Under the pieces are notes generated by a model that had not been told where the DNA came from, did no database searches, and was given only the letters and a program-made list of their open reading frames with translations. A DNA stretch of 64,000 nt from assembly GCA_963780175.1 (NCBI GenBank), contig CAWAAT010000006.1:62001-126000 (forward strand), in the 5' to 3' direction. The first letter of the stretch is position 1. Every line of letters begins with the position of its first letter. The DNA comes from Brooklawnia sp963780175. Lineage in GTDB: Bacteria; Actinomycetota; Actinomycetes; Propionibacteriales; Propionibacteriaceae. Positions 8,229 to 16,316 of the stretch are shown piece by piece. The position numbers were made by a program, and so were the translations under genes.

Positions 8229-9869
8229 TCACATCAGGGGCGAGAAGGTGCGCAATCCGATCCAGATCGCGCGGCGCCACCACGGGACGGCTCGCACCTC
8301 GGCCAGGCTGATCCGGCGGCACTGCGCCAGGGTCTGCTCGAAGTCGGCGCTCATCGCGGCGATGGCCGGCGTCCGGTACATCCAGACCGCGTTCTCCTGG
8401 TGCAGGTAGAAGCTGCGGAAGTCGAAGTTGATCGTCCCGATGATGGCCACCTCGTCGTCCACGACCATCTGCTTGGCGTGCAGGAAGCCGGGCGCGTACT
8501 CGTAGACCTCGACGCCGGCCTCGACCAGCCCCCGGTAGTTCGACCGGGTGACCGAGTACACATAGGCCTTGTCCGGGACGCCCGGGGTCATCAGGCGCAC
8601 CCTGACTCCCGAGCTGGCCAGCGCCGCGAAGTGGCTGACCATTTCATTTGTCGGCACGAAGTACGGGGTCATCAGGTCGACGTGCCGATGGGCCCGGGAC
8701 ATCATGTTGCGATACGCCTCCCAGCCGATCGAGTGGTCGTCGAAGGGGGTGTCATCGTAGTTGACGACGATTCCCGGCCCTCCGGGCTGGGCGTTCACCT
8801 CGGCGTCCGGCGGGTGAAGTGCGGTCAGGTCGGTGTGCTCATCGGTGATCAGGTCCCACATGGTGAAGAAGAGCGTCGTCATTCCCCAGACGGCCGGCCC
8901 GCGCAGCCTGATCGAGGTGTCCTTCCAGTGACCGTAGGGCTGGACTTCGTTGATGTACTCATCGGCGATGTTGAGGCCGCCGGTGAACCCGACCAGTCCG
9001 TCGACGATGGTGAGCTTGCGATGGTCACGGTTGTTGTACCGCAGGGTGAGGCCCGGCCCGAACCTGTTGACCGGCTGGACGCGGATACCCGCCGCCGTCA
9101 GGTCCTTGATGAACCGGTGGGGCAGGTCCCAGATCGACCCCAGATCGTCGTACATCAGCCGGACGTCGAGACCCTCGGCCGCCTTGCGCGCCAGGATGGC
9201 AAACAACTGCCGCCACATGGTGCCCTCGGAGACGATGAAGTACTCCATGGCAATCCAGCGCTGCGCGCTCTCGAGCGCCTCGAGCATGGCGGCGAAGGCG
9301 TCCTCGCCCACGGGGTAGTAGGTGGTCTCGGTGTCGCGGTATGCGACGAAGGGACCTCCGCTCTCGAGGAAGCTGATCTGACGAGCGGCATCCGGGTCGA
9401 TGTCCACCACCGGCAAAGGATCGTCGGTGACCATGCCCAGCGCGGGCAGTCCCTCACCGAATCTGCCGGGACGCACCATGAGCGCCCCCGGTGCCCCGGT
9501 CTGGTCGAGGCTGGCGAAGTCCTGTTTGGCGCGGTAGCGGGCCATCTGGCGTCGGGTGCCGGTGCGTGAACCGAAGAGCAGGTAGAACGCACCACCGACC
9601 AGCGGCGCAAGCAGGATCGGAATCGCCCAGGCCAGTTTGTACTCGATCTGCATCCGGGAGTTCAGGATGAATGCGAGCACACCCAGGCTGATGACCAGAG
9701 AGACCGTGCCCACCCAGGGTGCCTGTTCGCTGCCCTGCAGCAGGATGAATACGAAGATGAAAACCTGGACGAGCAGGGCGACCGCGGTGATGATCACCCG
9801 ACCCCAGATGGCCAGGAATCGCTGCAACGTGTTCCTCGGTCTGCGCCGCGGCACCAGTTGAGCTCCCAT
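8229..9869 (-). CDS. cls: Cardiolipin synthase, phospholipase D type
   Basis: Membrane enzyme that joins two phosphatidylglycerol molecules into cardiolipin and glycerol. Two N-terminal transmembrane helices (about residues 18-40 and 50-90 with a short turn) precede two phospholipase D domains, each with an HKD motif: HRKLTIVDG in the first and HAKQMVVDD in the second. The protein is 546 residues from the ATG at 9869, which has a GAGAG-like ribosome site. A GTG ten codons upstream is possible. The N-terminal cytoplasmic patch RRRPR fits positive-inside topology. The gene is divergent from the thiamine transport operon. Confidence 0.93.
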   Translation of the reverse strand: MGAQLVPRRRPRNTLQRFLAIWGRVIITAVALLVQVFIFVFILLQGSEQAPWVGTVSLVISLGVLAFILNSRMQIEYKLAWAIPILLAPLVGGAFYLLFGSRTGTRRQMARYRAKQDFASLDQTGAPGALMVRPGRFGEGLPALGMVTDDPLPVVDIDPDAARQISFLESGGPFVAYRDTETTYYPVGEDAFAAMLEALESAQRWIAMEYFIVSEGTMWRQLFAILARKAAEGLDVRLMYDDLGSIWDLPHRFIKDLTAAGIRVQPVNRFGPGLTLRYNNRDHRKLTIVDGLVGFTGGLNIADEYINEVQPYGHWKDTSIRLRGPAVWGMTTLFFTMWDLITDEHTDLTALHPPDAEVNAQPGGPGIVVNYDDTPFDDHSIGWEAYRNMMSRAHRHVDLMTPYFVPTNEMVSHFAALASSGVRVRLMTPGVPDKAYVYSVTRSNYRGLVEAGVEVYEYAPGFLHAKQMVVDDEVAIIGTINFDFRSFYLHQENAVWMYRTPAIAAMSADFEQTLAQCRRISLAEVRAVPWWRRAIWIGLRTFSPLM

Positions 9870-9924
9870 GGCTCTCAGTATGTCCCAGCACCCGTTCATG
9901 ACCGTGACCGTAACCAGCGTCGGT

Positions 9925-9930
9925 TAGAAT
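9925..9930 (+). promoter_or_regulatory. Candidate -10 element for the thiamine operon
   Basis: TAGAAT lies seven bases before the conserved riboswitch sequence begins, which is where a -10 box should be for a transcript starting with the TPP aptamer. I do not see a convincing -35 at 17-base spacing; GTGACC at 9904-9909 has a 15-base spacer. Position relative to the aptamer is the main support. Confidence 0.4.
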
Positions 9931-9937
9931 GGGGGCA

Positions 9938-10030
9938 GAAACACGGGAGTCCGGTGCGCCGGGCTGAGAGGAGGGCTCGGAGCCCTCGACCGTCGAACCT
10001 GATCTGGATCATGCCAGCGCAGGGAGACAC
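9938..10030 (+). promoter_or_regulatory. TPP riboswitch (THI element)
   Basis: The conserved thiamine pyrophosphate aptamer is readable directly: ACACGGGAGTCC near 9941-9952, GGGCTGAGAGG at 9961-9971, and the highly conserved GAACCTGATCTGGATCATGC block at 9995-10014, followed by CAGCGCAGGGAG. A variable hairpin (gagggctcggagccctc) forms the optional P3a extension. It ends 54 bases before the ykoE start and about 42 bases before that gene's AAGGAGGG ribosome site, so control may act on translation initiation. Thiamine pyrophosphate would switch off thiamine-precursor uptake genes downstream. Confidence 0.95.
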
Positions 10031-10083
10031 TCTTCCGGGTCGAGATTCGACCCTAACCCGTGCCCGGTTCACAAGGAGGGCAC

Positions 10084-10719
10084 ATGTCCAGAAACGAGAT
10101 CATCGACGAGACTCTGCCGGCGCAGTCGGCGAGGCACAGTTGGCGGGTGGTTGACATCGTGGTGGCTGCGGTCCTGGGCGTCGCCTGCGGGCTGATCTTC
10201 TTCGGCTGGAACACGGTGGGCTACGCCTGGTTCCAGGCGATGGACGCCATCACCCCCGGTCTGGGTGGCATCGCTGCGGGCGTCTGGTTCCTGGGCGGGC
10301 CGCTGGGGATGCTCGTCATCCGCAAGCCCGGGGCGGCGCTGTTCGTTGAGCTGATCGCCGCCATCACCTCCGCCCTGATCGGCAACGCCTGGGGCATCAG
10401 CACGCTCTACTCGGGCATCGCCCAGGGCCTCGGCGCAGAACTGGTGTTCCTGCTCTTCGCGTACCGCAGCTTCAGCCTGCCGGTGGCCATGCTGGCCGGC
10501 GTCGGCGCGGGCGTGGGCGCCTGGGTGCTGGAGTTGTTCACCAGCGGCAACCTGCAGAAGGGCCCGGCCTTCCTCGGCATCTACCTGAGCACCACCGTCA
10601 TCTCGGGCGCCATCCTGGCCGGGTTGACCGGTTGGATACTGACCCGCGCCATCTCACGCACCGGCGTGTTGAGCAGGTTCGCGTCCGGACGCGCCGGGGA
10701 CCTCAACTCCACGCTGTGA
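10084..10719 (+). CDS. ykoE: Thiamine/HMP ECF transporter substrate-binding subunit YkoE
   Basis: YkoE is the membrane substrate-capture (S) component of an energy-coupling-factor transporter for thiamine or its hydroxymethylpyrimidine precursor. The 211-residue protein has about five or six hydrophobic helices starting at residue ~20 (DIVVAAVLGVACGLIFFGW) and the aromatic WNTVGYAWFQ segment typical of YkoE. Start is the ATG at 10084, which follows AAGGAGGG at 10072-10079. It is the first gene behind the TPP riboswitch and overlaps ykoD by four bases, so it is part of a coupled operon. Confidence 0.92.
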   Translation: MSRNEIIDETLPAQSARHSWRVVDIVVAAVLGVACGLIFFGWNTVGYAWFQAMDAITPGLGGIAAGVWFLGGPLGMLVIRKPGAALFVELIAAITSALIGNAWGISTLYSGIAQGLGAELVFLLFAYRSFSLPVAMLAGVGAGVGAWVLELFTSGNLQKGPAFLGIYLSTTVISGAILAGLTGWILTRAISRTGVLSRFASGRAGDLNSTL

Positions 10720-12176
10720 TCAGCGCAGAGGGCTGGGGTTGGCGTTACGCCGGACGCGCCGATTGGGCCGTTCGCGGGGTGGACTTCACGATCGCGGACG
10801 GCGAGCGGGTGCTGCTGCTGGGCGCCAGCGGCTCCGGCAAGTCCACGGTGCTGGGCGGGCTGGCCGGTGTGCTGGGCAGCGCGGACGAGGGCACCGAGAC
10901 CGGACGGCTGCTGGTGGACGGCAAACACCCCACCCGGACGCGGGGCCGCGTCGGCCTGGTGATGCAGGATCCCGAGTCGCAGGTGGTGCTGGCCAAGGTC
11001 GGCGACGATGTCGCGTTCGGCTGCGAGAACCTCGGTGTGCCGCGCGACGAGATCTGGCCGCGGGTGCGGGCCGCGCTGGCCGCGGTGGGTTTGCACGTGC
11101 CGCTCGACCACCCGACCGGGCAGCTCTCAGGCGGGCAGAAGCAGCGCATGGCGATCGCCGCCGCGCTGGCCATGCAGGGCCACGACGGCCCCGGCGTGTT
11201 GTGCCTCGACGAACCGACGGCCAATCTGGACCCTGCCGGGATCACTGAGGTGCGTCTGGCGGTCGAGCGCGTGGTGGCCGACCGGACGACCACCCTGATC
11301 GTGGTCGAGCACCGCGTCGACGTGTGGGCAGAACTGGTCGACCGGATCATCGTTCTGGGGCCTGACGGGATGGTGGCGGACGGCCCACCCGGTGAGGTGC
11401 TCGAAGCCCAGGCCGACACACTGCTGGCCGCCGGAGTCTGGGTCCCCGGGACGCCGTTGGGTCTGACCAAGCGCTCCACGGGTCCGGCCGGGGGGCCGCT
11501 GGTGTGGGGTGAAGACCTGGTCACCGGCTACCAGATGGCCAAACCTGTCGGCCACCACCACGCGGTGGGGATCCCGGCTGGCGTGTCAACGGTGATCACC
11601 GGCCCGAACGGAGCGGGCAAATCCACCCTCGCGCTAACCCTCGCAGGACTGCTGCCCCCGCTGGCGGGACGCGTCCAGGCCGCCGAATCTCTTCGACCGG
11701 CGCGGAACCTGCGCCGTTCCGAGGCAGCCAACCCGCACACCTGGACCAGCCGAGACCTGCTCACCCGGATCGGCACGGTATTCCAGCAGCCCGAACACCA
11801 GTTCGTCGAGCGGAGCGTGCGCGAGGAGTTGGCCGTGGGACTGCGGGCTCTGGACTGGCAGCCTGCCCGACTGGACGCCCGGGTGGACGAGCTGCTGGAG
11901 TCCCTGCATCTGACCGAACTGGCGGACGCCAACCCCTTCACCTTGTCCGGCGGGGAGCAGCGGCGGCTGAGTGTGGGCACGGTGCTGGCCACCAGCCCAG
12001 CCCTCATCTTCCTGGACGAGCCGACCTTCGGCCAGGACCGTAACACGTGGCTCGACCTGGTGGGGCTGGTGCGTCAGATCCTCGATGAGGGCCGCACCAT
12101 CGTCTCGGTCACTCACGACCCCGCCTACCTCGAGGTGCTCGCCGAGCATCGGATCGAACTGGGGTCGACCCGATGA
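10716..12176 (+). CDS. ykoD: ECF transporter ATPase with two fused ABC domains (YkoD)
   Basis: A 486-residue double ATP-binding cassette protein that energises the YkoE/YkoC transporter. The first cassette has LGASGSGKST (Walker A), LSGGQKQRMAI (signature) and LCLDEPTANLDP (Walker B). The second has GPNGAGKST, LSGGEQRRLSV and IFLDEPTFGQD. The start is GTG at 10716, overlapping the ykoE stop (GTGA). Longer in-frame starts exist inside ykoE but have no support. The stop overlaps the ykoC ATG (ATGA). Fusion of the two A subunits in one chain is the usual form in the YkoEDC system. Confidence 0.93.
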   Translation: MISAEGWGWRYAGRADWAVRGVDFTIADGERVLLLGASGSGKSTVLGGLAGVLGSADEGTETGRLLVDGKHPTRTRGRVGLVMQDPESQVVLAKVGDDVAFGCENLGVPRDEIWPRVRAALAAVGLHVPLDHPTGQLSGGQKQRMAIAAALAMQGHDGPGVLCLDEPTANLDPAGITEVRLAVERVVADRTTTLIVVEHRVDVWAELVDRIIVLGPDGMVADGPPGEVLEAQADTLLAAGVWVPGTPLGLTKRSTGPAGGPLVWGEDLVTGYQMAKPVGHHHAVGIPAGVSTVITGPNGAGKSTLALTLAGLLPPLAGRVQAAESLRPARNLRRSEAANPHTWTSRDLLTRIGTVFQQPEHQFVERSVREELAVGLRALDWQPARLDARVDELLESLHLTELADANPFTLSGGEQRRLSVGTVLATSPALIFLDEPTFGQDRNTWLDLVGLVRQILDEGRTIVSVTHDPAYLEVLAEHRIELGSTR

Positions 12177-12964
12177 CCACGGTCACGCAGGCCGGCAGCC
12201 GTCCGAACGCCCTCGACCGGCTCAACCCGGTGACCCGGCTGGGCTTGGCGGTGCTGGCCTCCCTGCCCATCCTCGTGACACTGGACTGGGTGAGCGCCAC
12301 CACCATGCTGGTCGGCCAGCTCGTGGTCTTCCTCGTTGCCGGGGTGCCAGCTCGCCAGCTGTGGGAGCGCACCTGGCCCCTGCTGTTGGTGGCCCCGATC
12401 GGCGCGATCAGCATGGCGCTGTACGGCCGTCCGGGTGGTCACGTCTGGTTCCAGTGGTGGCTGGTGAGCATCAGCGACCGCTCCCTGATGATGGCGCTGG
12501 CCGTCTTCGTGCGCATCCTGGTGCTGGGCAGCACGGCGGTGATCCTGATCGGCGGCGCAGACCCGACCCGGATGGCCGATGGGATGGCGCAGCTGCTTCG
12601 GCTGCCGTCCAGATTCGTGCTGGGCACCCTGGCCGGGGTGCGGATGGTGGGGCTGTTCGCCGAGGACTGGCGCACCATGGCGTTGGCCCGCCGGGCTCGC
12701 GGGCTGGGCGATCACGGCCGGCTGCGCAGGTTCGCCACCATGGCCTTCGCGCTGCTGGTGTTCGCGATCAGGCGCGGGACGAAGCTGGCCACTGCCATGG
12801 AGGCCCGCGGATTCGGGGCGGACCGAAAGCGGACCTGGGCCCGGGCGTCCACCGTGGGGCTGCCCGATCTGGTCGGCGTGCTGATCAGCCTCGCGCTCTG
12901 TGGTCTCGCTGTGGGAATGGCACTGTGGGCGGGCACCTTCTGGTTCGTAGGCTGGACGTCCTGA
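12173..12964 (+). CDS. ykoC: ECF transporter transmembrane coupling subunit YkoC
   Basis: The T component that links the substrate subunit to the ATPases. The 263-residue protein has about five hydrophobic segments and the two cytoplasmic coupling motifs of EcfT proteins, ARRARG (near residue 175) and AMEARG (near residue 205), each in a short basic helix. It opens with an NPVTRL motif typical of the family. It overlaps ykoD by four bases and shares one base with the next gene (TGATG), so all four genes after the riboswitch are translationally coupled. Confidence 0.92.
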   Translation: MTTVTQAGSRPNALDRLNPVTRLGLAVLASLPILVTLDWVSATTMLVGQLVVFLVAGVPARQLWERTWPLLLVAPIGAISMALYGRPGGHVWFQWWLVSISDRSLMMALAVFVRILVLGSTAVILIGGADPTRMADGMAQLLRLPSRFVLGTLAGVRMVGLFAEDWRTMALARRARGLGDHGRLRRFATMAFALLVFAIRRGTKLATAMEARGFGADRKRTWARASTVGLPDLVGVLISLALCGLAVGMALWAGTFWFVGWTS

Positions 12965-13515
12965 TGGCGAGCCATCTCCATCTGCCCGCGGACTGGGACG
13001 CACTGGTGTCCGCGGTCAGAGTGGCCGCCGCCGGGCGTCGGATGGTCGTGCTGGTTGACGGCGGTTCGGGCGCCGGGAAGACGACTCTCGCCCACGACCT
13101 GCACGCCCGGCTCGAGGCGGTGGTTGGGCGCATACAACTTGTCAGTCTGGACGACGCGTACCCCGGCTGGCACGGGTTGGCAGCGGCGTCCGACTGGGTC
13201 TGGCAGAGCATCCTGCGGCCTCAGGCCCCCGGGCACCCCACCTGGGACTGGACTGCGGGTGTGACGTCGGGATGGGTCGATCTCGACCCCGATCTGCCGA
13301 TCATCGTCGAGGGATGTGGAGCCATCAGTCGAAGGAGTGCCCCGCTGGCGTCCAGCACCATCTGGTACGAGATGTCCGCCGAGCAGCGCCGGGAACGGGC
13401 GCTGGATCGCGACGGGGAAGGCTACCGTCCCTGGTGGGACACCTGGGCCCAACAGGAGGCCGCACTCTGGGCGGCGAACCGCCCCTGGGAGTTGGCCGAC
13501 CTGATCGTCGGCTGA
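12964..13515 (+). CDS. P-loop kinase-like protein in the thiamine operon
   Basis: A 183-residue protein with a Walker A motif GGSGAGKTT (residues ~34-42) after a VVLVDG strand, then an SLDDAYPGWHG segment resembling the substrate loop of uridine-kinase-like enzymes and an IIVEGCGA strand that looks like the second acidic strand. The C-terminal third has an arginine-rich helix (AEQRRERAL) that could serve as a lid. The ATG shares its A with the ykoC stop. The exact substrate is unknown. Location in a TPP-riboswitch operon suggests phosphorylation of the imported thiamine or HMP, but this is inference; similar small uridine-kinase-like proteins occur in other contexts. Confidence 0.75.
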   Translation: MASHLHLPADWDALVSAVRVAAAGRRMVVLVDGGSGAGKTTLAHDLHARLEAVVGRIQLVSLDDAYPGWHGLAAASDWVWQSILRPQAPGHPTWDWTAGVTSGWVDLDPDLPIIVEGCGAISRRSAPLASSTIWYEMSAEQRRERALDRDGEGYRPWWDTWAQQEAALWAANRPWELADLIVG

Positions 13516-13619
13516 GCACGCGATTCGACGGGCCGACCGCCTCGCGCCTGCCGGAATGCGGCGAGTTGCTGTGTGATACTGACCGCACATTCCCGAAAGG
13601 CACACAACGGAGGTGCGCC

Positions 13620-14987
13620 ATGGCTGGCCTTCATCGCCATTCTTCCCCCCATCGCAGGACCGTCAGCGCTCTCGCGCGGTTCCTGGCCCTCGCCCTATTG
13701 CTGAGCATCGGATCGCTCGTGCCGACCGCGACAGTCAACGCGGCCACACAGTACGGCTACGACATGTCGTGGCCACAGTGCCCGAACGGGCAACCCATGC
13801 CTCCGACCAACACGTCCTTCGTCATCGTCGGGCTCACCAATGGCCTCGCCTTCACCGAGAACCCCTGCCTGGCATCGCAGGTCCGCTGGGCGCGCGACAA
13901 CGGCATCCCGGCGCAGGCCTACACCATTGCCACCTTCCCGACTGCTGGGCAGTTGGAGACCTACGCCGACGTTGGTCCCTGGCCGAGTGCCAACCGAGCC
14001 GACCGGCTTCGCAACGTCGGGTACGCGGAGGGCCGTGCGGCTGCCGCTTCACTGACGAAGGCGGGTTGGCAGCCCGGCGTGGTCTGGATCGACGTCGAGC
14101 CTCGACCGGCCCAACCGTGGCCGAGCGCCACGTCGGCTCAACGTATGGAGAACAGGTACATCCTGGCCGGCCTGATGCGGGCACTCGACGAAGCCGGCTA
14201 CGGCTACGGGCTCTACTCGTACCTGAGTGGCTGGATGGAGATCACCGATTCCTGGCAGCTTCCCGGGGTGCCGGTTTGGGCCACGGTCGGACTTCTGGAC
14301 TACCCGGCCGAGGCAGAGGAGCGCTGCGTGTCGGCCAGCTTCTCAGGGGGCCCGGTCTACCTCTCCCAGTGGACCGACGGTTCTTACGACTACAACATGA
14401 CGTGCGGGCAGGCATCCTTCGCTGATTTCGTCAGCACCAGGTTCATAGACTTCCCGCCCCGGATGCTCTTCCTGGACGACGTCGAATGGCTCGCAGACAG
14501 CGGCGTCTCGACCGGATGGGTCGAGCCGGAAGGCACCCTCACCTACCGGCCGTGGCAGCCCATCGCGCGCGATGCCATGGCGGCGTTCCTCTACCGGCTC
14601 GCCGGCAAGCCGGCCTTCACCGCGCCGACCACATCGCCGTTCACCGATGTCCAGCCGACGACGCAGTTCTACAAGGAGATGACCTGGCTGCACTCGAAGG
14701 GCATCGCCACCGGTTACAGCGACGGCACCTTCCGGCCCGGCAACCCGGTGAATCGCGACGCGATGGCAGCGTTCATGTACCGCTTCAAGGGCAGCCCCGC
14801 CTACACGGCTCCGACCACGTCACCGTTCGCGGACGTAACCCCTAGTGACGCATTCTTCAAGGAGATGGCCTGGCTGTACTCGAAGGGTGTCTCGACCGGT
14901 TGGCCGGACAAGACCTATCGCCCGACAACGCCGGTGGCGCGGGACGCGATGGCCGCCTTCCTGCACCGGTTGACGCTGCTTCCCTGA
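13620..14987 (+). CDS. Secreted glycoside-hydrolase-like (DUF1906-type) protein with three SLH repeats
   Basis: A 455-residue secreted protein. Residues 1-42 form a Sec signal peptide (basic start, hydrophobic core LALALLLSIGSLV, AxA-like cleavage before ATQYGYD). Residues ~43-285 form a TIM-barrel-like domain that starts YGYDMSWPQCP and carries WIDVEP, the pattern of the GH25-like/DUF1906 group. Residues ~290-455 hold three S-layer homology repeats, each ending with RDAMAAFLYRL or a close variant and separated by PAYTAPTTSPF linkers. SLH repeats usually bind secondary wall polymers, so it probably sits on the cell surface and may act on peptidoglycan. GGAGG at 13609-13613 fixes the ATG at 13620; the open frame upstream belongs to no gene. 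Confidence 0.85.
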   Translation: MAGLHRHSSPHRRTVSALARFLALALLLSIGSLVPTATVNAATQYGYDMSWPQCPNGQPMPPTNTSFVIVGLTNGLAFTENPCLASQVRWARDNGIPAQAYTIATFPTAGQLETYADVGPWPSANRADRLRNVGYAEGRAAAASLTKAGWQPGVVWIDVEPRPAQPWPSATSAQRMENRYILAGLMRALDEAGYGYGLYSYLSGWMEITDSWQLPGVPVWATVGLLDYPAEAEERCVSASFSGGPVYLSQWTDGSYDYNMTCGQASFADFVSTRFIDFPPRMLFLDDVEWLADSGVSTGWVEPEGTLTYRPWQPIARDAMAAFLYRLAGKPAFTAPTTSPFTDVQPTTQFYKEMTWLHSKGIATGYSDGTFRPGNPVNRDAMAAFMYRFKGSPAYTAPTTSPFADVTPSDAFFKEMAWLYSKGVSTGWPDKTYRPTTPVARDAMAAFLHRLTLLP

Positions 14988-15024
14988 CCTGATCACCCGC
15001 GGCCCCTGAGGCTGCCAGACCACG

Positions 15025-15061
15025 TTGACGGGCGGTGCGCTCTGCTCGCGCCGCCCGTCAA
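15025..15061 (+). terminator. Hairpin terminator after the SLH protein gene
   Basis: A perfect 11-bp stem, TTGACGGGCGG at 15025-15035 with CCGCCCGTCAA at 15051-15061, closes a 15-base loop that can pair further. It is 38 bases after the SLH gene stop and 49 bases before aroD. No U-tract follows, as is common in high-GC Actinomycetota. Confidence 0.6.
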
Positions 15062-15109
15062 GTGCGTCCGGACATCACGCCAGGCTGCCACAGCGGCTAG
15101 CGTGTCGCC

Positions 15110-15889
15110 ATGAACACGGCCCCACGTCGACCCGTCCTGCAGGTGCGCGACGTCCAGCTGGGCGTTGGGCGTCCCAAGGTGATCATCCCGCTGACGGACG
15201 CCAACGAGCCCGGGCTGGTCGCAGCCGCCAAGCGGGTCGCCGCCAGCCGGGCCGACATGGTCGAGTGGCGGGTAGACCGATTCGCCGCCCGGGACGACCA
15301 CCGGATCGTGACGGCGATGGCCGCCCGACTGCGCGAGATCATCGGGAACCGCCCGCTGTTGTTCACCGCCCGCACGAAGCACGAGGGCGGCGATTGGCAC
15401 CCCACCAGCGACGCATACCGCGACCTGATAGCGGACGTCTGCGCGAGCGGGACGATTGACCTGGTCGACGTGCAGTACGTGAACCCCGCTGCCAAGCGGT
15501 GCATCGAAGCCGCTCGGGCGAGCGGGGTGCCGGTGGTCGCCTCGCACCACGACTTCACCGGGACACCCGGCGCCGCCCAGATCGCCGACCGACTCGACGC
15601 AATGGCTTCGCTCGGAGCGGACGTGGCCAAGCTCGCCGTCAAGCCGCACACCCCGGCGGACGTCGCCGCGCTGCTGGCAGCCACTGCGAAGTGCGTGGAG
15701 TCGTCACGGGTGCCGCTGATCACCATGTCGACAGGGCCGCTGGGGGCCATCACCCGGTTGTCCGGTCAGGTGTTCGGCTCATGCGCCACCTTCGCCACCC
15801 TCGGGGACGCTGGGTCCGCCCCGGGGCAGCTGCCTCTCGAGGACGTCCTCACCGCCCTCGACCTGATCGGCCGGGACCTCAAGAGTTGA
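15110..15889 (+). CDS. aroD: Type I 3-dehydroquinate dehydratase
   Basis: Third step of the shikimate pathway, dehydrating 3-dehydroquinate to 3-dehydroshikimate through a Schiff base. The 259-residue TIM-barrel protein keeps the type I residues: Glu52 and Arg54 in VEWRVD, the catalytic His146/His147 in ASHHDF, and the Schiff-base Lys174 in DVAKLAV. The C-terminal S-x-APGQLP loop that binds substrate is present. The start is ATG at 15110. Many Actinomycetota use the unrelated type II enzyme (AroQ), so a type I enzyme standing alone may serve quinate/shikimate catabolism or replace AroQ. The window cannot decide. Confidence 0.93.
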   Translation: MNTAPRRPVLQVRDVQLGVGRPKVIIPLTDANEPGLVAAAKRVAASRADMVEWRVDRFAARDDHRIVTAMAARLREIIGNRPLLFTARTKHEGGDWHPTSDAYRDLIADVCASGTIDLVDVQYVNPAAKRCIEAARASGVPVVASHHDFTGTPGAAQIADRLDAMASLGADVAKLAVKPHTPADVAALLAATAKCVESSRVPLITMSTGPLGAITRLSGQVFGSCATFATLGDAGSAPGQLPLEDVLTALDLIGRDLKS

Positions 15890-16105
15890 GTGGGCAGTTG
15901 GCGAACTCGCCCTGACCTCGCCCCTGCCCGGGCCGACGTCGGACCCAACGGGCCTTGAGCATCCCGGGCGGTCCGGGGGCGCCACCTCACCCCCTCCAGC
16001 AGGCCGCAGTTGCTGCGAGGGGTCGGTGTCCTCCGCCTCTGGGCAGACCGCGGTCTCGCGGCCGCCCACCCCAGGGTTCGGCGACTCAGCCTGCTGGACG
16101 GCCGG

Positions 16106-16273
16106 GCTGCCTCCACTGACCAAGAAGACCAGGGCATCTGCCCTGCGCTGCTCGAAAGTGCGCGGCATCGCCAACCTGTCCCGCCGGTCTGCGGCACGAT
16201 CGCGTCCGGACCGCTGGTCGGCGGCCACCTGGGTGTTGATCAGCCACGGCCTCCGGTGCCACCTGCGCCAGGA
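16106..16273 (-). pseudogene. Possible relic of a DUF222/HNH (13E12-type) protein
   Basis: The 427-base gap between aroD and the next gene contains no intact gene. On the minus strand one frame reads WRRWHRRPWL and, further on, MPRTFEQRRADALVFLVSGG. That second string resembles the RTLDQRRADAL segment of actinobacterial DUF222 domains in 13E12-type HNH endonuclease proteins. There is no credible start, the rest of the domain and the HNH part are missing, and the frame runs antisense into aroD. I read it as a decayed fragment, with low confidence because it rests on one short match from memory. Confidence 0.35.
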
Positions 16274-16316
16274 CTTCACCCCCGGCTCTGGCCAGACGGT
16301 GTGCGCGCCCGCTCGA

